From an uncultured Duncaniella sp. (GTDB taxonomy: Bacteria; Bacteroidota; Bacteroidia; Bacteroidales; Muribaculaceae), in NCBI GenBank assembly GCA_910586305.1, contig CAJUGS010000039.1, positions 1 to 26,161 on the forward strand: a DNA stretch of 26,161 nucleotides. The letters are read 5' to 3'. The first letter of the stretch is position 1. Every line of letters starts with the position of its first letter. Both the position numbers and the translations under genes were made by a program. Below the pieces are notes generated by a model. It saw nothing but the letters and a program-made list of their open reading frames with translations, was not told the DNA's origin and searched no databases. Positions 15,487 through 23,673 of this stretch are shown here, piece by piece.

Positions 15487-16242
15487 TCACTCTTCCTTGA
15501 GCTGTTGCACGAGCATCAGCTTGCGGAGAAACCGCAATTGGTCTGCAAAGTAAGCACTTTTTTTTGGATTTTTCAAACTTAGAGTGTGAATAATTTCAAA
15601 AGCTTTGTCAAACCGCTTTTGGCGTATGTAGATTTTCGCAAGACTCTCTGTTAGCGATGAGTTATCCTCCGTGGCCACAGTCTGAGGATGCTCTTTCAAC
15701 GGCTCCGCGGGCTTAGAGAGTGCCTCGGCCGGTTCCTGGGGCTCGGATTCCCCTTGCTGACTCAGGATATATGCATTGATTACAGCGTCCTGCGACGTGT
15801 CGGCCGGGTCAACAGCCTCCGGCAGACTTGCCTCTTCCTCACGGGCCAGAACAGAAGAGTATTCGGGGGCCGGATTGAAAATGAGACGCTCTATCAAAGC
15901 ATCCTCGCATGGCGATGTACGGCCATATGTGTTTAGGAAAGTCGATATGACCGAGTCGGTGGTCACCTCGCGCTGAGCTGTCGGATAGAAGTCGAGCCAT
16001 TCGTGCTTCGACGGGTCGGAAAGAAGGGCCAGAGCCTGAGAGTCGGGAGCGTTAAGGGCTATCCGCTCCATAAGCCTGCCGCGGGTAGCATCGTCAATCA
16101 TTTCACCGCTGTCCCTCAGCAGCATGACAGCCGGAAGAGTGAAGAACGGATACTCTTCCTCAAGAGCAACTACATCCGATTCAGCCACCGGGAGCGACGG
16201 ATCGGACAGTGATGCGAGTATGTTGGCCAGATGCTCGTTCAT
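15487..16242 (-). CDS. TPR-like protein of unknown function between lptE and secG
   Basis: 251 residues, without signal peptide or membrane segment. The N-terminal half is helical and starts MNEHLANILASLSDPSLPV. A low-complexity linker rich in Glu, Pro and Ala covers about 135-190. The C-terminal part, SLTESLAKIYIRQKRFDKAFEIIHTL, is a TPR-like helix pair, and the following NPKKSAYFADQLRFLRKLM is a stretch I recall as conserved in Bacteroidales proteins at this locus. No enzymatic motif is seen. The start is 6 nt after the lptE stop. The conserved position between an LPS-assembly gene and secG suggests an envelope-related adaptor, which is only an inference. Confidence 0.8.
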   Translation of the reverse strand: MNEHLANILASLSDPSLPVAESDVVALEEEYPFFTLPAVMLLRDSGEMIDDATRGRLMERIALNAPDSQALALLSDPSKHEWLDFYPTAQREVTTDSVISTFLNTYGRTSPCEDALIERLIFNPAPEYSSVLAREEEASLPEAVDPADTSQDAVINAYILSQQGESEPQEPAEALSKPAEPLKEHPQTVATEDNSSLTESLAKIYIRQKRFDKAFEIIHTLSLKNPKKSAYFADQLRFLRKLMLVQQLKEE

Positions 16243-16248
16243 AACACA

Positions 16249-16767
16249 CTACCAATCGCCAAGAGTGGCATTGAAAATAAGGTCGACAAGCTCTTTTGAT
16301 ATCTCGTTGCAGAGCTGGTCCTGCACATCGCTGAGCATTTCGGAAGAATCGAAGTCTCGATAGGCGCTGAACGTCTGGTCTATATCCTTGCCTTCCTGCT
16401 TATTGTCAGTATACTTCACCCTCACCTGGATAGTGAGACGTGTGCGCGACGCATAAGCATTCTCGGTAACAGCCTGGGGAGAGAGGGAATATCCGGTGAT
16501 TTCGCCCTCCATCTGCAGGTCACCGCCCGAGTCGACTGTGCGCAGACGCGTATTGCGGGTGATATAATCGAGAAGTTCGTTTTCAAAAGTTTGTTGCAAA
16601 GGAGGATAGACCAGCGCGGCACGAATGGGAAACTGCGACACCGAGATGGTCTTGTAGACGTTGTAGTCGATAGCGGCACCGTTGAGCTTGTAGCTTATGC
16701 GGCAGCTGCCTGTCATCATCAAAACCACAACGGCAATTATGCGGAGAAGGAATAATGAGGCTTTCAT
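16249..16767 (-). CDS. lptE: LptE-family LPS assembly lipoprotein
   Basis: I place the start at the ATG at 16767 (172 residues), because the frame upstream runs through the promoter and because MKASLFLLR is a normal signal-peptide start. Lipobox MTGSC (Cys21) gives an outer-membrane lipoprotein. The following sequence, SYKLNGAAIDYNVYKTISVSQFPIRA, with NTRLRTVDSGGDLQMEGEITGYSLSPQAV later, is typical of the Bacteroidota LptE family. LptE plugs the LptD barrel and helps place lipopolysaccharide in the outer leaflet; LptD is not in this window. First gene of the operon with the TPR-like protein and secG. Its consensus promoter ends only five bases before the ATG, so the message is predicted to be leaderless. 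Confidence 0.88.
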   Translation of the reverse strand: MKASLFLLRIIAVVVLMMTGSCRISYKLNGAAIDYNVYKTISVSQFPIRAALVYPPLQQTFENELLDYITRNTRLRTVDSGGDLQMEGEITGYSLSPQAVTENAYASRTRLTIQVRVKYTDNKQEGKDIDQTFSAYRDFDSSEMLSDVQDQLCNEISKELVDLIFNATLGDW

Positions 16768-16772
16768 CACCA

Positions 16773-16804
16773 CAAAGTTACGTCTTTCTTGACAAACTGC
16801 CAAA
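16773..16804 (-). promoter_or_regulatory. Promoter of the lptE operon, abutting the start codon
   Basis: On the minus strand TTTG (16804-16801), a 20-nt spacer, then TAACTTTG (16780-16773), followed by TGGTG and the ATG. Exact consensus and ideal spacing, with no room for a ribosome-binding site. Confidence 0.8.
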
Positions 16805-16819
16805 ATTTTAGTATCTTTG
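16789..16819 (+). promoter_or_regulatory. Divergent promoter of DUF4199 gene, interleaved with the lptE promoter
   Basis: TTG (16789-16791), a 20-nt spacer, then TATCTTTG (16812-16819). Each promoter's upstream box lies inside the spacer of the other. The leader to the ATG at 16880 is about 55 nt. Confidence 0.75.
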
Positions 16820-16879
16820 CATCTTAAATGTGGACATCCCGCTTGTCGTGGAGCGTCCGGACACCACAACAACCAATCA

Positions 16880-17410
16880 ATGATACAATCTCCTTACCGC
16901 CGGGGAGCCGATGACGGCTTCATCTTCGGCCTCTATCTTTCGGCGATGTTTTTTGCCTCGATTTTCGCCCAGACACTTCCGGTCCTGTCACTCCTGTCAA
17001 TGGCCATGATGGTGCTTGTGCCGGCGGTCATATTCCGCTTCATGAGATCTTTCGACCGAGACCTCGGACCATCAGCCTCATTCCCTATGCTGTGGATGCA
17101 GGGAGTGGTGATATTTTTCTGCGGCACCCTTATAGCCGGAGCAGCCCTCGTGATATACATGAAATGGATCGAACCGGACTTTGTGTTTAACCAGATGCAG
17201 AGCGTTGCCGACCTTGCAGGAGCAGCCCCCGGAACCTTTGTAGACAACGCCGCCGACATCGCATCGAAAATGATCGAGGCCCGCTTCATTCCCACCCCCA
17301 TAGCTATTGTCACAGAGCTGATAATGCTCTCGATAGTCACCGGATCAATACTCTCCATTCTCCTCAGTGCCTTCTTCGCACTGCGCCGGCGCTCACTGCA
17401 GAAGGCTTGA
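16880..17410 (+). CDS. DUF4199 family membrane protein
   Basis: 176 residues from the ATG at 16880. The frame is open further upstream to 16817, but that would start inside the promoter. The protein begins MIQSPYRRGADDGFIFGLYLS and has four hydrophobic helices (about 14-35, 38-57, 72-95 and 145-170), the DUF4199 pattern as I recall it. No catalytic residue is evident, and the function is unknown. It ends 44 nt before a GtrB-like glycosyltransferase gene on the same strand, a pairing that I recall from other Bacteroidales; a role as membrane partner of the glycosyltransferase is conceivable but unproven. Its promoter overlaps that of lptE. Confidence 0.83.
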   Translation: MIQSPYRRGADDGFIFGLYLSAMFFASIFAQTLPVLSLLSMAMMVLVPAVIFRFMRSFDRDLGPSASFPMLWMQGVVIFFCGTLIAGAALVIYMKWIEPDFVFNQMQSVADLAGAAPGTFVDNAADIASKMIEARFIPTPIAIVTELIMLSIVTGSILSILLSAFFALRRRSLQKA

Positions 17411-17454
17411 AACTCTAACAGACTGACACACATACACAAATCATTCAGATATAA

Positions 17455-18405
17455 ATGGATATATCGGTAGTCATCCCGCTTTTCAATGAGGAAGAATCGC
17501 TCCCCGAACTCGCCGACTGGATCGGACGTGTCATGAAGGAACATGATTTCTCCTACGAAATAATATTTGTCGACGACGGATCTACCGACAATTCCTGGAA
17601 GGTAATCCACGAACTGTCGGCAGCCAACCCCGCCATCCACGGGGTTGCCTTCAGGCGCAACTACGGCAAGTCGCCGGCTTTGAACACCGGATTCGCAATC
17701 GCACAGGGAGACGTGGTGATAACCATGGATGCAGACCTGCAAGACTCTCCCGACGAAATCCCCGAACTCTACCGTATGATTGTGCGCGACGGCAATGACC
17801 TCGTCTCGGGATGGAAGAAGAAGCGCTACGACCCTCTGTCAAAAACAATACCGACAAAACTCTTCAACGCAACAGCCCGCAAGGTGAGCGGCATACACAA
17901 CCTGCACGATTTCAACTGCGGACTCAAAGCCTATCGCAACGAGGTGGTGAAGCATATCGAGGTCTACGGAGATATGCACCGCTACATACCATATCTTGCC
18001 AAAAACGCAGGCTTCGACCGCATAGCCGAGAAGATAGTCCAGCACCGTGCAAGAAAATACGGAGCCACCAAGTTCGGGCTCGACCGATTCGTCAACGGAT
18101 ACCTCGACCTGGCCACGTTGTGGTTCACAGGAAAGTTCGGAGCAAAACCCATGCACTTCTTCGGACTCCTCGGATCTATGATGTTCATCGTCGGCCTCAT
18201 AGCAGTGATGGCAGTCGGATTCGGCAAACTCTACAATATGTATCACGGTCAGCCCTATTCACTGGTCACCGACTCTCCCTATTTTTTCATATCTCTCACC
18301 ATGATGATACTGGGCACCATGCTCTTCCTCACAGGATTCATCGGCGAGCTAATAGTACGCAACTCTCCCGACCGAAACCACTACGAGATTAAAGAAAAAT
18401 TCTGA
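17455..18405 (+). CDS. GtrB/DPM1-like family 2 glycosyltransferase
   Basis: 316 residues. The GT2 catalytic domain (1-225) starts MDISVVIPLFNEEESLPEL and contains FVDDGSTDNSW, the nucleotide-sugar site, and the metal-binding DADLQDSPDEIP. Two C-terminal transmembrane helices (about 237-262 and 277-302) place it in the inner membrane. Enzymes of this type transfer a sugar from a nucleotide sugar to undecaprenyl phosphate on the cytoplasmic face, supplying donors for O-antigen, glycan or lipid A modification. The sugar cannot be told from the sequence. It follows the DUF4199 gene and precedes the nitroreductase by 16 nt. Confidence 0.9.
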   Translation: MDISVVIPLFNEEESLPELADWIGRVMKEHDFSYEIIFVDDGSTDNSWKVIHELSAANPAIHGVAFRRNYGKSPALNTGFAIAQGDVVITMDADLQDSPDEIPELYRMIVRDGNDLVSGWKKKRYDPLSKTIPTKLFNATARKVSGIHNLHDFNCGLKAYRNEVVKHIEVYGDMHRYIPYLAKNAGFDRIAEKIVQHRARKYGATKFGLDRFVNGYLDLATLWFTGKFGAKPMHFFGLLGSMMFIVGLIAVMAVGFGKLYNMYHGQPYSLVTDSPYFFISLTMMILGTMLFLTGFIGELIVRNSPDRNHYEIKEKF

Positions 18406-18421
18406 CACACCAACCCCCAAA

Positions 18422-18958
18422 ATGCAGCAAAACGCCTACCCCCAGCTCTATTATATAGCAGAAGAACGATTCTCCTGCCGATCATTTTCCACTGAACCGG
18501 TCGATCCCGACACACTTGTCGCCGCCATGGACATAGTCCGCCTCTCACCCTCGGCCTGCAACCGCCAGCCTTGGATGTTCCTCATGGCCGACTCTCCCGC
18601 CGAGCGTGCCGCCGTGATTGAGAGCTATCCACGTGAATGGATCAAGACAGCGCCTGAATTTATCATTGCCTGTGGCAACCACGACGAGGCCTGGCACCGT
18701 CCCCACGATGGAAAAGACCACACCGACATCGATGTTGCCATAGCTGTCGAGCACCTCTGTCTCGCAGCAGCGACACTCGACCTGGCCACCTGCTGGGTGT
18801 GCCACTTCGACCCCGAAGTCATACGCAAAGCCTTCAACATCCCGCCACACATCGAACCGATAGCCATAATACCTATCGGACATCCGGCCGACGGCGTATC
18901 CGCACCCGCCAAGAGCAGAAAGTCTCTGGATGAAATCTTCCACCGTGGCAAATTCTGA
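18422..18958 (+). CDS. Nitroreductase family FMN-dependent oxidoreductase
   Basis: 178 residues, at the short end of the family. The FMN phosphate-binding ERFSCRSF lies near the N-terminus (15-22), followed by SPSACNRQPW (40-49) and the central AIAVEHLCLAAATLDLATCWV (dimer helix and flavin contact). Such enzymes reduce nitro compounds, quinones or related substrates with NAD(P)H as homodimers. The physiological substrate is not predictable. Its last 29 bases overlap the start of the next gene, so it belongs to the DUF6452-DUF6048-phoH run. Confidence 0.9.
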   Translation: MQQNAYPQLYYIAEERFSCRSFSTEPVDPDTLVAAMDIVRLSPSACNRQPWMFLMADSPAERAAVIESYPREWIKTAPEFIIACGNHDEAWHRPHDGKDHTDIDVAIAVEHLCLAAATLDLATCWVCHFDPEVIRKAFNIPPHIEPIAIIPIGHPADGVSAPAKSRKSLDEIFHRGKF

Positions 18959-19481
18959 TCGAACCTTGAGAACACCATTCATTCTGCTGTCATTGCTTGC
19001 CCTCGTATGTATGGCCGTCACCACGGCCTGCAGCAACGTCGGCTGCACTGAAAACCGCAATTCCATACCCATTGCCGGTTTCTACTCGTCGACAACCCTC
19101 GACCCCATAACCATCGATTCAATCGCAGTCGGTGGAGTGGGAGCCCCGGCCGACAGCCTGCTCCTGCGCAATAAAGGATCGCAGGTATATCTGCCGTTCC
19201 GAGCCACGGCAAACGAGACAAAATTCTACATCAAGTATCTTCAGAAGGAGCTCAACTATCCGCAGTTCTACGACACAGTCTCGTTCGCCTACACCTCAGT
19301 CCCCTACTTCGCCTCGGAAGACTGTGGCGCAATGTACCACTACCGCATCACAAGTCTCACCTACACCACACACGTCCTCGACTCGGTGGCGGTGTTAGAC
19401 TCCCTTATCACAAACCTGGAGCGGGAGACCATCCGGATATTCTTCCGCACAGCCGAAGCCGACCAACCAGATGAACCATAA
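18930..19481 (+). CDS. DUF6452-like lipoprotein
   Basis: 183 residues. A signal sequence follows a somewhat long n-region (MKSSTVANSDRTLRTPF) and ends in the lipobox-like VTTAC (Cys34). The adjoining CSNVGCTENRNSIPIAGFYS, with its Cys-x4-Cys pair and aromatic end, matches my recollection of DUF6452. The rest is beta-rich and periplasmic or outer-membrane associated. Function is unknown. It overlaps the nitroreductase gene by 29 nt and the next gene by 11 nt, suggesting tight coexpression. A start further downstream would shorten the n-region, but no good in-frame ATG exists before the hydrophobic stretch. Confidence 0.8.
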   Translation: MKSSTVANSDRTLRTPFILLSLLALVCMAVTTACSNVGCTENRNSIPIAGFYSSTTLDPITIDSIAVGGVGAPADSLLLRNKGSQVYLPFRATANETKFYIKYLQKELNYPQFYDTVSFAYTSVPYFASEDCGAMYHYRITSLTYTTHVLDSVAVLDSLITNLERETIRIFFRTAEADQPDEP

Positions 19482-20376
19482 CTTCACAAGGTCTACTCTC
19501 AGCAGACTCTCCCTACTACCACTGATAGTCACACTGTCGATTCTGCTCTCAACAACCATCTCGGCCCAGAGACGCGTCACCCCTGTCACACCCCCGTCGC
19601 CCGGCACAGCCGCCAAGGTGGAGAAGGAGGAACGCATAGACCCCTCGCGCCTTGTAACAACCATCGATGCAAATGGCAACTCGGTCACAGTCGACACTGT
19701 CACCGGGCGCGAATATGTCGACTCAACACTCCTCAAGGCTCCCCCAAAGATGGAATATCCACGATTCTACAATGTGATAGCAGGAGTCAACATCTGGGAC
19801 CCCGTCATGAGATTGCTCGGGCAGAAGCACGGAGTAGCCGACGTCTGGGCCGAACTCAATATGCACAACCGCTACTTCCCGTTCATAGGCGTTGGACTCG
19901 GCACCTGCAACGACACTCCCGAGCAGCAAAACTACACATTCAAGGCACCGCTCGCACCATTCTTCAAAATAGGGTGTTCCTACAATTTCTTCTACAACTC
20001 CAACCCCGACTACAAGTTGCAGATGGGCCTGAGATATGGATTCACACGGTTCAAATGGCAGCTCACCGATGTAACCGTCGACGAAGGGTACTGGCAAGAC
20101 CCGACACACTACTCCCTGCCACTGCAAAACACCACGGCCGGATATCTCGAAGTAGCCTTCGGACTCAAAGTCCGCATAGCCGGACCTCTGTCGATGGGCT
20201 GGAGCATAGTCTACCACTCAATGCTCCACGAAAGCGCCTCGCCACATGGGAAACCCATGTACATACCGGGATTTGGCAAACGATCGGGCGCACTTTCGGC
20301 CAATTTTTCAATAATGTACACCTTTGCGATAAACAAAAAGACTCATCTTGAGGTTGAACAAGAAAAAGACCTATGA
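19471..20376 (+). CDS. DUF6048-like outer-membrane barrel protein
   Basis: 301 residues. The signal peptide (about 1-32) ends TISA-QRR. A Pro/Thr-rich linker leads into a domain with alternating hydrophobic strands: FYNVIAGVNIWDPVMRLLGQ, DVWAELNMHNRYFPFIGVG, MGLRYGFTRFKW and ANFSIMYTFAINKK. Strand density and amphipathic alternation suggest a small outer-membrane beta-barrel. It matches DUF6048 as I recall it, a family usually found beside DUF6452. Function unknown. Overlaps the genes on both sides (11 nt and 4 nt, ATGA). Confidence 0.8.
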   Translation: MNHNFTRSTLSRLSLLPLIVTLSILLSTTISAQRRVTPVTPPSPGTAAKVEKEERIDPSRLVTTIDANGNSVTVDTVTGREYVDSTLLKAPPKMEYPRFYNVIAGVNIWDPVMRLLGQKHGVADVWAELNMHNRYFPFIGVGLGTCNDTPEQQNYTFKAPLAPFFKIGCSYNFFYNSNPDYKLQMGLRYGFTRFKWQLTDVTVDEGYWQDPTHYSLPLQNTTAGYLEVAFGLKVRIAGPLSMGWSIVYHSMLHESASPHGKPMYIPGFGKRSGALSANFSIMYTFAINKKTHLEVEQEKDL

Positions 20377-21353
20377 TTGAACGCATTGTTATAATAGACA
20401 ACGTGGACCCCGTCACCTTCTACGGCGTCAACAACTCCAATATGCAGCTCATCCGAAATCTGTTTCCCAAACTACGAATGGCAGCCAGAGGAGGTGTGAT
20501 AAAAGTCATAGGAGACGAAACCGAGACGGCCGAATTCGAGCGCAAGATAAAAGAACTCGAAGAATACTGCACACGCTTCAACAAGCTCACTGAGGATGTC
20601 ATACTCGACATAATCAAAGGCAAGGCTCCCACCGAGCCTAAACAAGACGATGTAATCATCTACGGAATCAACGGCAAACCAATATCGCCTCGAAACGCCA
20701 ACCAGGCAAAACTCGTCAGGGAATTTCGAACAAACGATCTCACATTCGCACTAGGCCCCGCCGGAACCGGAAAAACCTACATAGCCATTGCTCTCGCTGT
20801 AAAAGCTCTTAAGAACCGCGAGGCACGAAAAATCATTCTCTCCCGCCCAGCTGTCGAGGCCGGAGAGAAGCTCGGATTCCTCCCTGGCGACATGAAGGAT
20901 AAAATCGACCCATATCTCCAGCCTCTCTATGATGCGCTCGAGGACATGATACCGGCTGTCAAACTCAAGGAATATATGGAGACCAACGTCATACAGATTG
21001 CACCGCTCGCATTCATGAGAGGACGCACACTCAACGATGCCGTCATAGTCCTCGATGAAGCCCAGAACACCACGGTCCATCAGATCAAGATGTTCCTCAC
21101 CCGTCTTGGAATGAACGCCAAAATGATTATCACCGGCGATGCCACACAGATCGACCTTCCACGATCCACCACCTCCGGACTCATACAGGCACTGCGCGTG
21201 CTGCGCGATGTACCAGGCATAGGACGTGTGGAATTCGGGAAAAAAGACATTGTCCGCCACGCCCTCGTCCAGCGCATAGTCGAAGCCTACGAACGCTTCG
21301 ACTCCGCCAACGACAACACCGGCGACACCGCTCGCGAGGAAGCTTCGGAATAG
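20373..21353 (+). CDS. PhoH family ATPase
   Basis: 326 residues, typical for bacterial PhoH. Residues about 1-95 form the N-terminal KH-like part. The P-loop domain has Walker A GPAGTGKT (128-135), SRPAVEAGEKLGFLPGD (157-173) and Walker B VIVLDEAQN (224-232), followed by MIITGDATQIDLP. PhoH proteins are superfamily 1-like RNA-associated ATPases; links to RNA decay and phosphate or stress responses are reported for the family, but the exact role is not settled. Its ATG overlaps the DUF6048 stop as ATGA. No clear terminator follows in the 119-bp gap to comM. Confidence 0.94.
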   Translation: MIERIVIIDNVDPVTFYGVNNSNMQLIRNLFPKLRMAARGGVIKVIGDETETAEFERKIKELEEYCTRFNKLTEDVILDIIKGKAPTEPKQDDVIIYGINGKPISPRNANQAKLVREFRTNDLTFALGPAGTGKTYIAIALAVKALKNREARKIILSRPAVEAGEKLGFLPGDMKDKIDPYLQPLYDALEDMIPAVKLKEYMETNVIQIAPLAFMRGRTLNDAVIVLDEAQNTTVHQIKMFLTRLGMNAKMIITGDATQIDLPRSTTSGLIQALRVLRDVPGIGRVEFGKKDIVRHALVQRIVEAYERFDSANDNTGDTAREEASE

Positions 21354-21443
21354 ATTCCACGCTCCGCCGTCCTCCCGCCAAGGCCTGCTGCAACATCATG
21401 TCTTTTATCCGTAAAAAAATTTCCATATACCGGACTTAATGGC

Positions 21444-21451
21444 TATATTTG
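21444..21451 (+). promoter_or_regulatory. Promoter -7 box of comM
   Basis: TATATTTG, 21 nt before the ATG at 21473. The position 20 nt upstream reads ATTTCC, only a weak -33 match. Confidence 0.6.
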
Positions 21452-21472
21452 CGAAAACCAAGTCCGAACAAT

Positions 21473-23065
21473 ATGCTCATCAAGACCTACGGCGCGGCAG
21501 TGCAGGGCATTGACGCTATCACAGTCACCATAGAGGTAGTAGCCGAGCAGGGTGCTGTGTTCTCTCTCGTCGGCATGGCCGACACAGCAGTCAAGGAAAG
21601 CTACCAGCGTGTGCTCTCAGCCGTCACCCAGTCAGGCCACAAATGGCCACGCCGGCGCATAGTAATCAACCTGTCCCCGGCCGACGTACGCAAAGAAGGA
21701 GCTGCCTACGACCTACCGATCGCCATAGGCATTCTTGCAGCCTGCGAACAGATAAAATGCGTCAGGCCACTCGAACGCTTCATGATTATGGGCGAGCTTT
21801 CGCTCGACGGCTCCGTACTCCCCATCAGAGGCGTACTCCCAATGGCCATAAAGGCCCGGCAACTCGGATTTGGCGGAATGATTGTACCGAAGGCCAACGC
21901 CTCCGAGGCCGCCGTTGTAAACAACCTTGACGTCTACGGTGTCAGTTCGCTCTCCGAGGTCATCGGTTTCATCACCGGAAACACCGATCTCACACCGACA
22001 ATAGTCAACACCCGCGAGGAATTTGCCCGCGCGTCAGAGATATTTGACTGCGACTTTTCCGAAGTCAAAGGACAGATGGCCGTAAAACGCGCATTCGAGG
22101 TAGCCTGTGCCGGCGGACACAACATCCTGCTCGTAGGTCCTCCGGGCTCCGGAAAATCCATGATGGCAAAGAGACTGCCCACCATCCTGCCTCCTCTGAC
22201 ACTTGCCGAAGCCCTTGAGACAACTAAAATCCACTCCGTAGCCGGAAAGCTCAAGGGAGGATCACGTCTCATGACATCGCGCCCGTTCCGTTCGCCCCAC
22301 CACACAATCTCGCCCGTTGCACTTGTCGGGGGAGGTACATCTCCCATGCCTGGCGAAATCTCACTTGCCCACAACGGAGTGCTCTTTCTCGACGAATTTC
22401 CGGAATTCTCCCGGCAGGTACTCGAAGTGATGCGTCAGCCACTTGAAGACCGCCACATATCAGTTTCACGCGCAAAATACTCCATCGACTATCCGGCCGG
22501 TTTCATGCTTGTGGCAAGTATGAACCCGTGCCCCTGTGGCTATTACAACCATCCCTCCAAGCCATGCCAGTGTCCGCCGGGAGCTGTGCAGAAATATCTC
22601 AACCGCATCTCCGGTCCGCTACTAGACCGAATAGACCTGCAGGTGGAAATATATCCCGTACCGTTCGAAAGCCTGTCGTCCACTGCACCCGAAGAACCCA
22701 GCGAAGCCATCCGAAGCCGAGTAATAAAGGCCCGTGAGATACAGGCAATACGCTTTGCAGCCGAAAAAGGCATACATTCCAACGCACAGATGAACAAGCG
22801 GCTCCTCTCGCTCCACACACGCCTCGACACGGCCTCCACCGAACTGCTCCGCGACACCATGACACGTCTCGACATGAGCGCGAGAGCCTACGACAGGATT
22901 CTGAAAGTATCGCGCACTATAGCCGACCTTGAATACGCCTCAGACCCCGCCCTGTCGCCCGCCGAGGGAGCATCAAGACCTATCATGATCCACCACCTGC
23001 GCGAGGCCCTCGCCTATCGCAACCTCGACCGCGGATCGTGGGGACAGACAGTGAATCACGTTTGA
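21473..23065 (+). CDS. comM: ComM/YifB-type Mg-chelatase-like AAA+ ATPase
   Basis: 530 residues from the ATG at 21473; a TTG 24 nt earlier lies inside the promoter box and is unlikely. The N-terminal ChlI-like (Lon protease-like fold) domain covers about 20-140. The Mg-chelatase AAA+ domain follows, with Walker A VGPPGSGKS (221-229) and Walker B GVLFLDEF (302-309). A cysteine-rich stretch at 353-367 has CPCG and CQC. The C-terminal domain (about 400-520) ends in a helical MIHHLREALAYRNL. In naturally competent bacteria ComM is a helicase that promotes branch migration during integration of transformed DNA; its role in Bacteroidota is not established. The stop codon overlaps the promoter of the next gene. 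Confidence 0.93.
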   Translation: MLIKTYGAAVQGIDAITVTIEVVAEQGAVFSLVGMADTAVKESYQRVLSAVTQSGHKWPRRRIVINLSPADVRKEGAAYDLPIAIGILAACEQIKCVRPLERFMIMGELSLDGSVLPIRGVLPMAIKARQLGFGGMIVPKANASEAAVVNNLDVYGVSSLSEVIGFITGNTDLTPTIVNTREEFARASEIFDCDFSEVKGQMAVKRAFEVACAGGHNILLVGPPGSGKSMMAKRLPTILPPLTLAEALETTKIHSVAGKLKGGSRLMTSRPFRSPHHTISPVALVGGGTSPMPGEISLAHNGVLFLDEFPEFSRQVLEVMRQPLEDRHISVSRAKYSIDYPAGFMLVASMNPCPCGYYNHPSKPCQCPPGAVQKYLNRISGPLLDRIDLQVEIYPVPFESLSSTAPEEPSEAIRSRVIKAREIQAIRFAAEKGIHSNAQMNKRLLSLHTRLDTASTELLRDTMTRLDMSARAYDRILKVSRTIADLEYASDPALSPAEGASRPIMIHHLREALAYRNLDRGSWGQTVNHV

Positions 23066-23092
23066 TTTTTCACACCATTTTCCGTAATTTTG
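23061..23092 (+). promoter_or_regulatory. Promoter of the carbonic anhydrase gene
   Basis: TTTG (23061-23064), a 20-nt spacer, then TAATTTTG (23085-23092): exact consensus. The first box overlaps the last three bases of comM and its stop codon. The leader to the ATG at 23113 is about 15 nt. Confidence 0.8.
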
Positions 23093-23112
23093 CAGCAAAA
23101 GAATTCACCACT

Positions 23113-23655
23113 ATGATTGACGATATACTTCGCTACAACAAGGAATTTGTCGCCTCTGAGGGATACCGCAGATTCATCACCTCCAAATATCCCGACAAGC
23201 GCATAGCCATAGTCACCTGCATGGACACACGCCTGGTAGAACTCCTTCCAGCCGCCCTCGGACTCAGAAACGGCGATGTGAAAATCATAAAGAACGCAGG
23301 AGGCACCATCACAAATCCATTCGACTCCACCATCCGCTCGCTCCTCGTGGCCGTATACGAGCTTGGCGTAAACGAAATCATGGTAATAGGCCACACAGGC
23401 TGTGGCGTGCAAGGCATGAATGCAGCCGAGATGCTACAGCTCATGCGCGAACGCGGCATCAGTGACGAACACATATCACTCATGCGTCACTGCGGCATCG
23501 ATCTCGACAGCTGGCTCCACGGATTCGAGGACACTGACGAAGCCGTCCGCGAAACAGTCGACCTCATTGCACGACATCCTCTGATGGCCTCCGACGTAAG
23601 TGTACGCGGCTATATCATGGACTCAATCACAGGAGAGCTCACCCCGCTCTCCTGA
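23113..23655 (+). CDS. Beta-class carbonic anhydrase
   Basis: 180 residues from the ATG at 23113. The frame is open upstream to 23038, but this part covers the promoter. Zinc ligands and the catalytic dyad are all visible: VTCMDTR gives Cys36, Asp38 and Arg40, and GHTGCG gives His94 and Cys97. NAGGTIT (61-67) and the helical tail are typical of the short bacterial subclass. The enzyme interconverts CO2 and bicarbonate in the cytoplasm, supplying bicarbonate for carboxylations, which matter in CO2-dependent Bacteroidota (fumarate and succinate formation). Own promoter; the WYL regulator follows 18 nt after the stop, probably co-transcribed. Confidence 0.92.
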   Translation: MIDDILRYNKEFVASEGYRRFITSKYPDKRIAIVTCMDTRLVELLPAALGLRNGDVKIIKNAGGTITNPFDSTIRSLLVAVYELGVNEIMVIGHTGCGVQGMNAAEMLQLMRERGISDEHISLMRHCGIDLDSWLHGFEDTDEAVRETVDLIARHPLMASDVSVRGYIMDSITGELTPLS

Positions 23656-23673
23656 AAATAGCTCATCCCCTCT

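Noticed and set aside
16933..17742. 269-codon minus-strand frame over DUF4199 and glycosyltransferase genes
   Set aside because: It spans the gap between two well-supported plus-strand genes and shows no domain.
21354..21472. Terminator between phoH and comM
   Set aside because: No hairpin of useful length followed by T residues was found, only a promoter box near comM.
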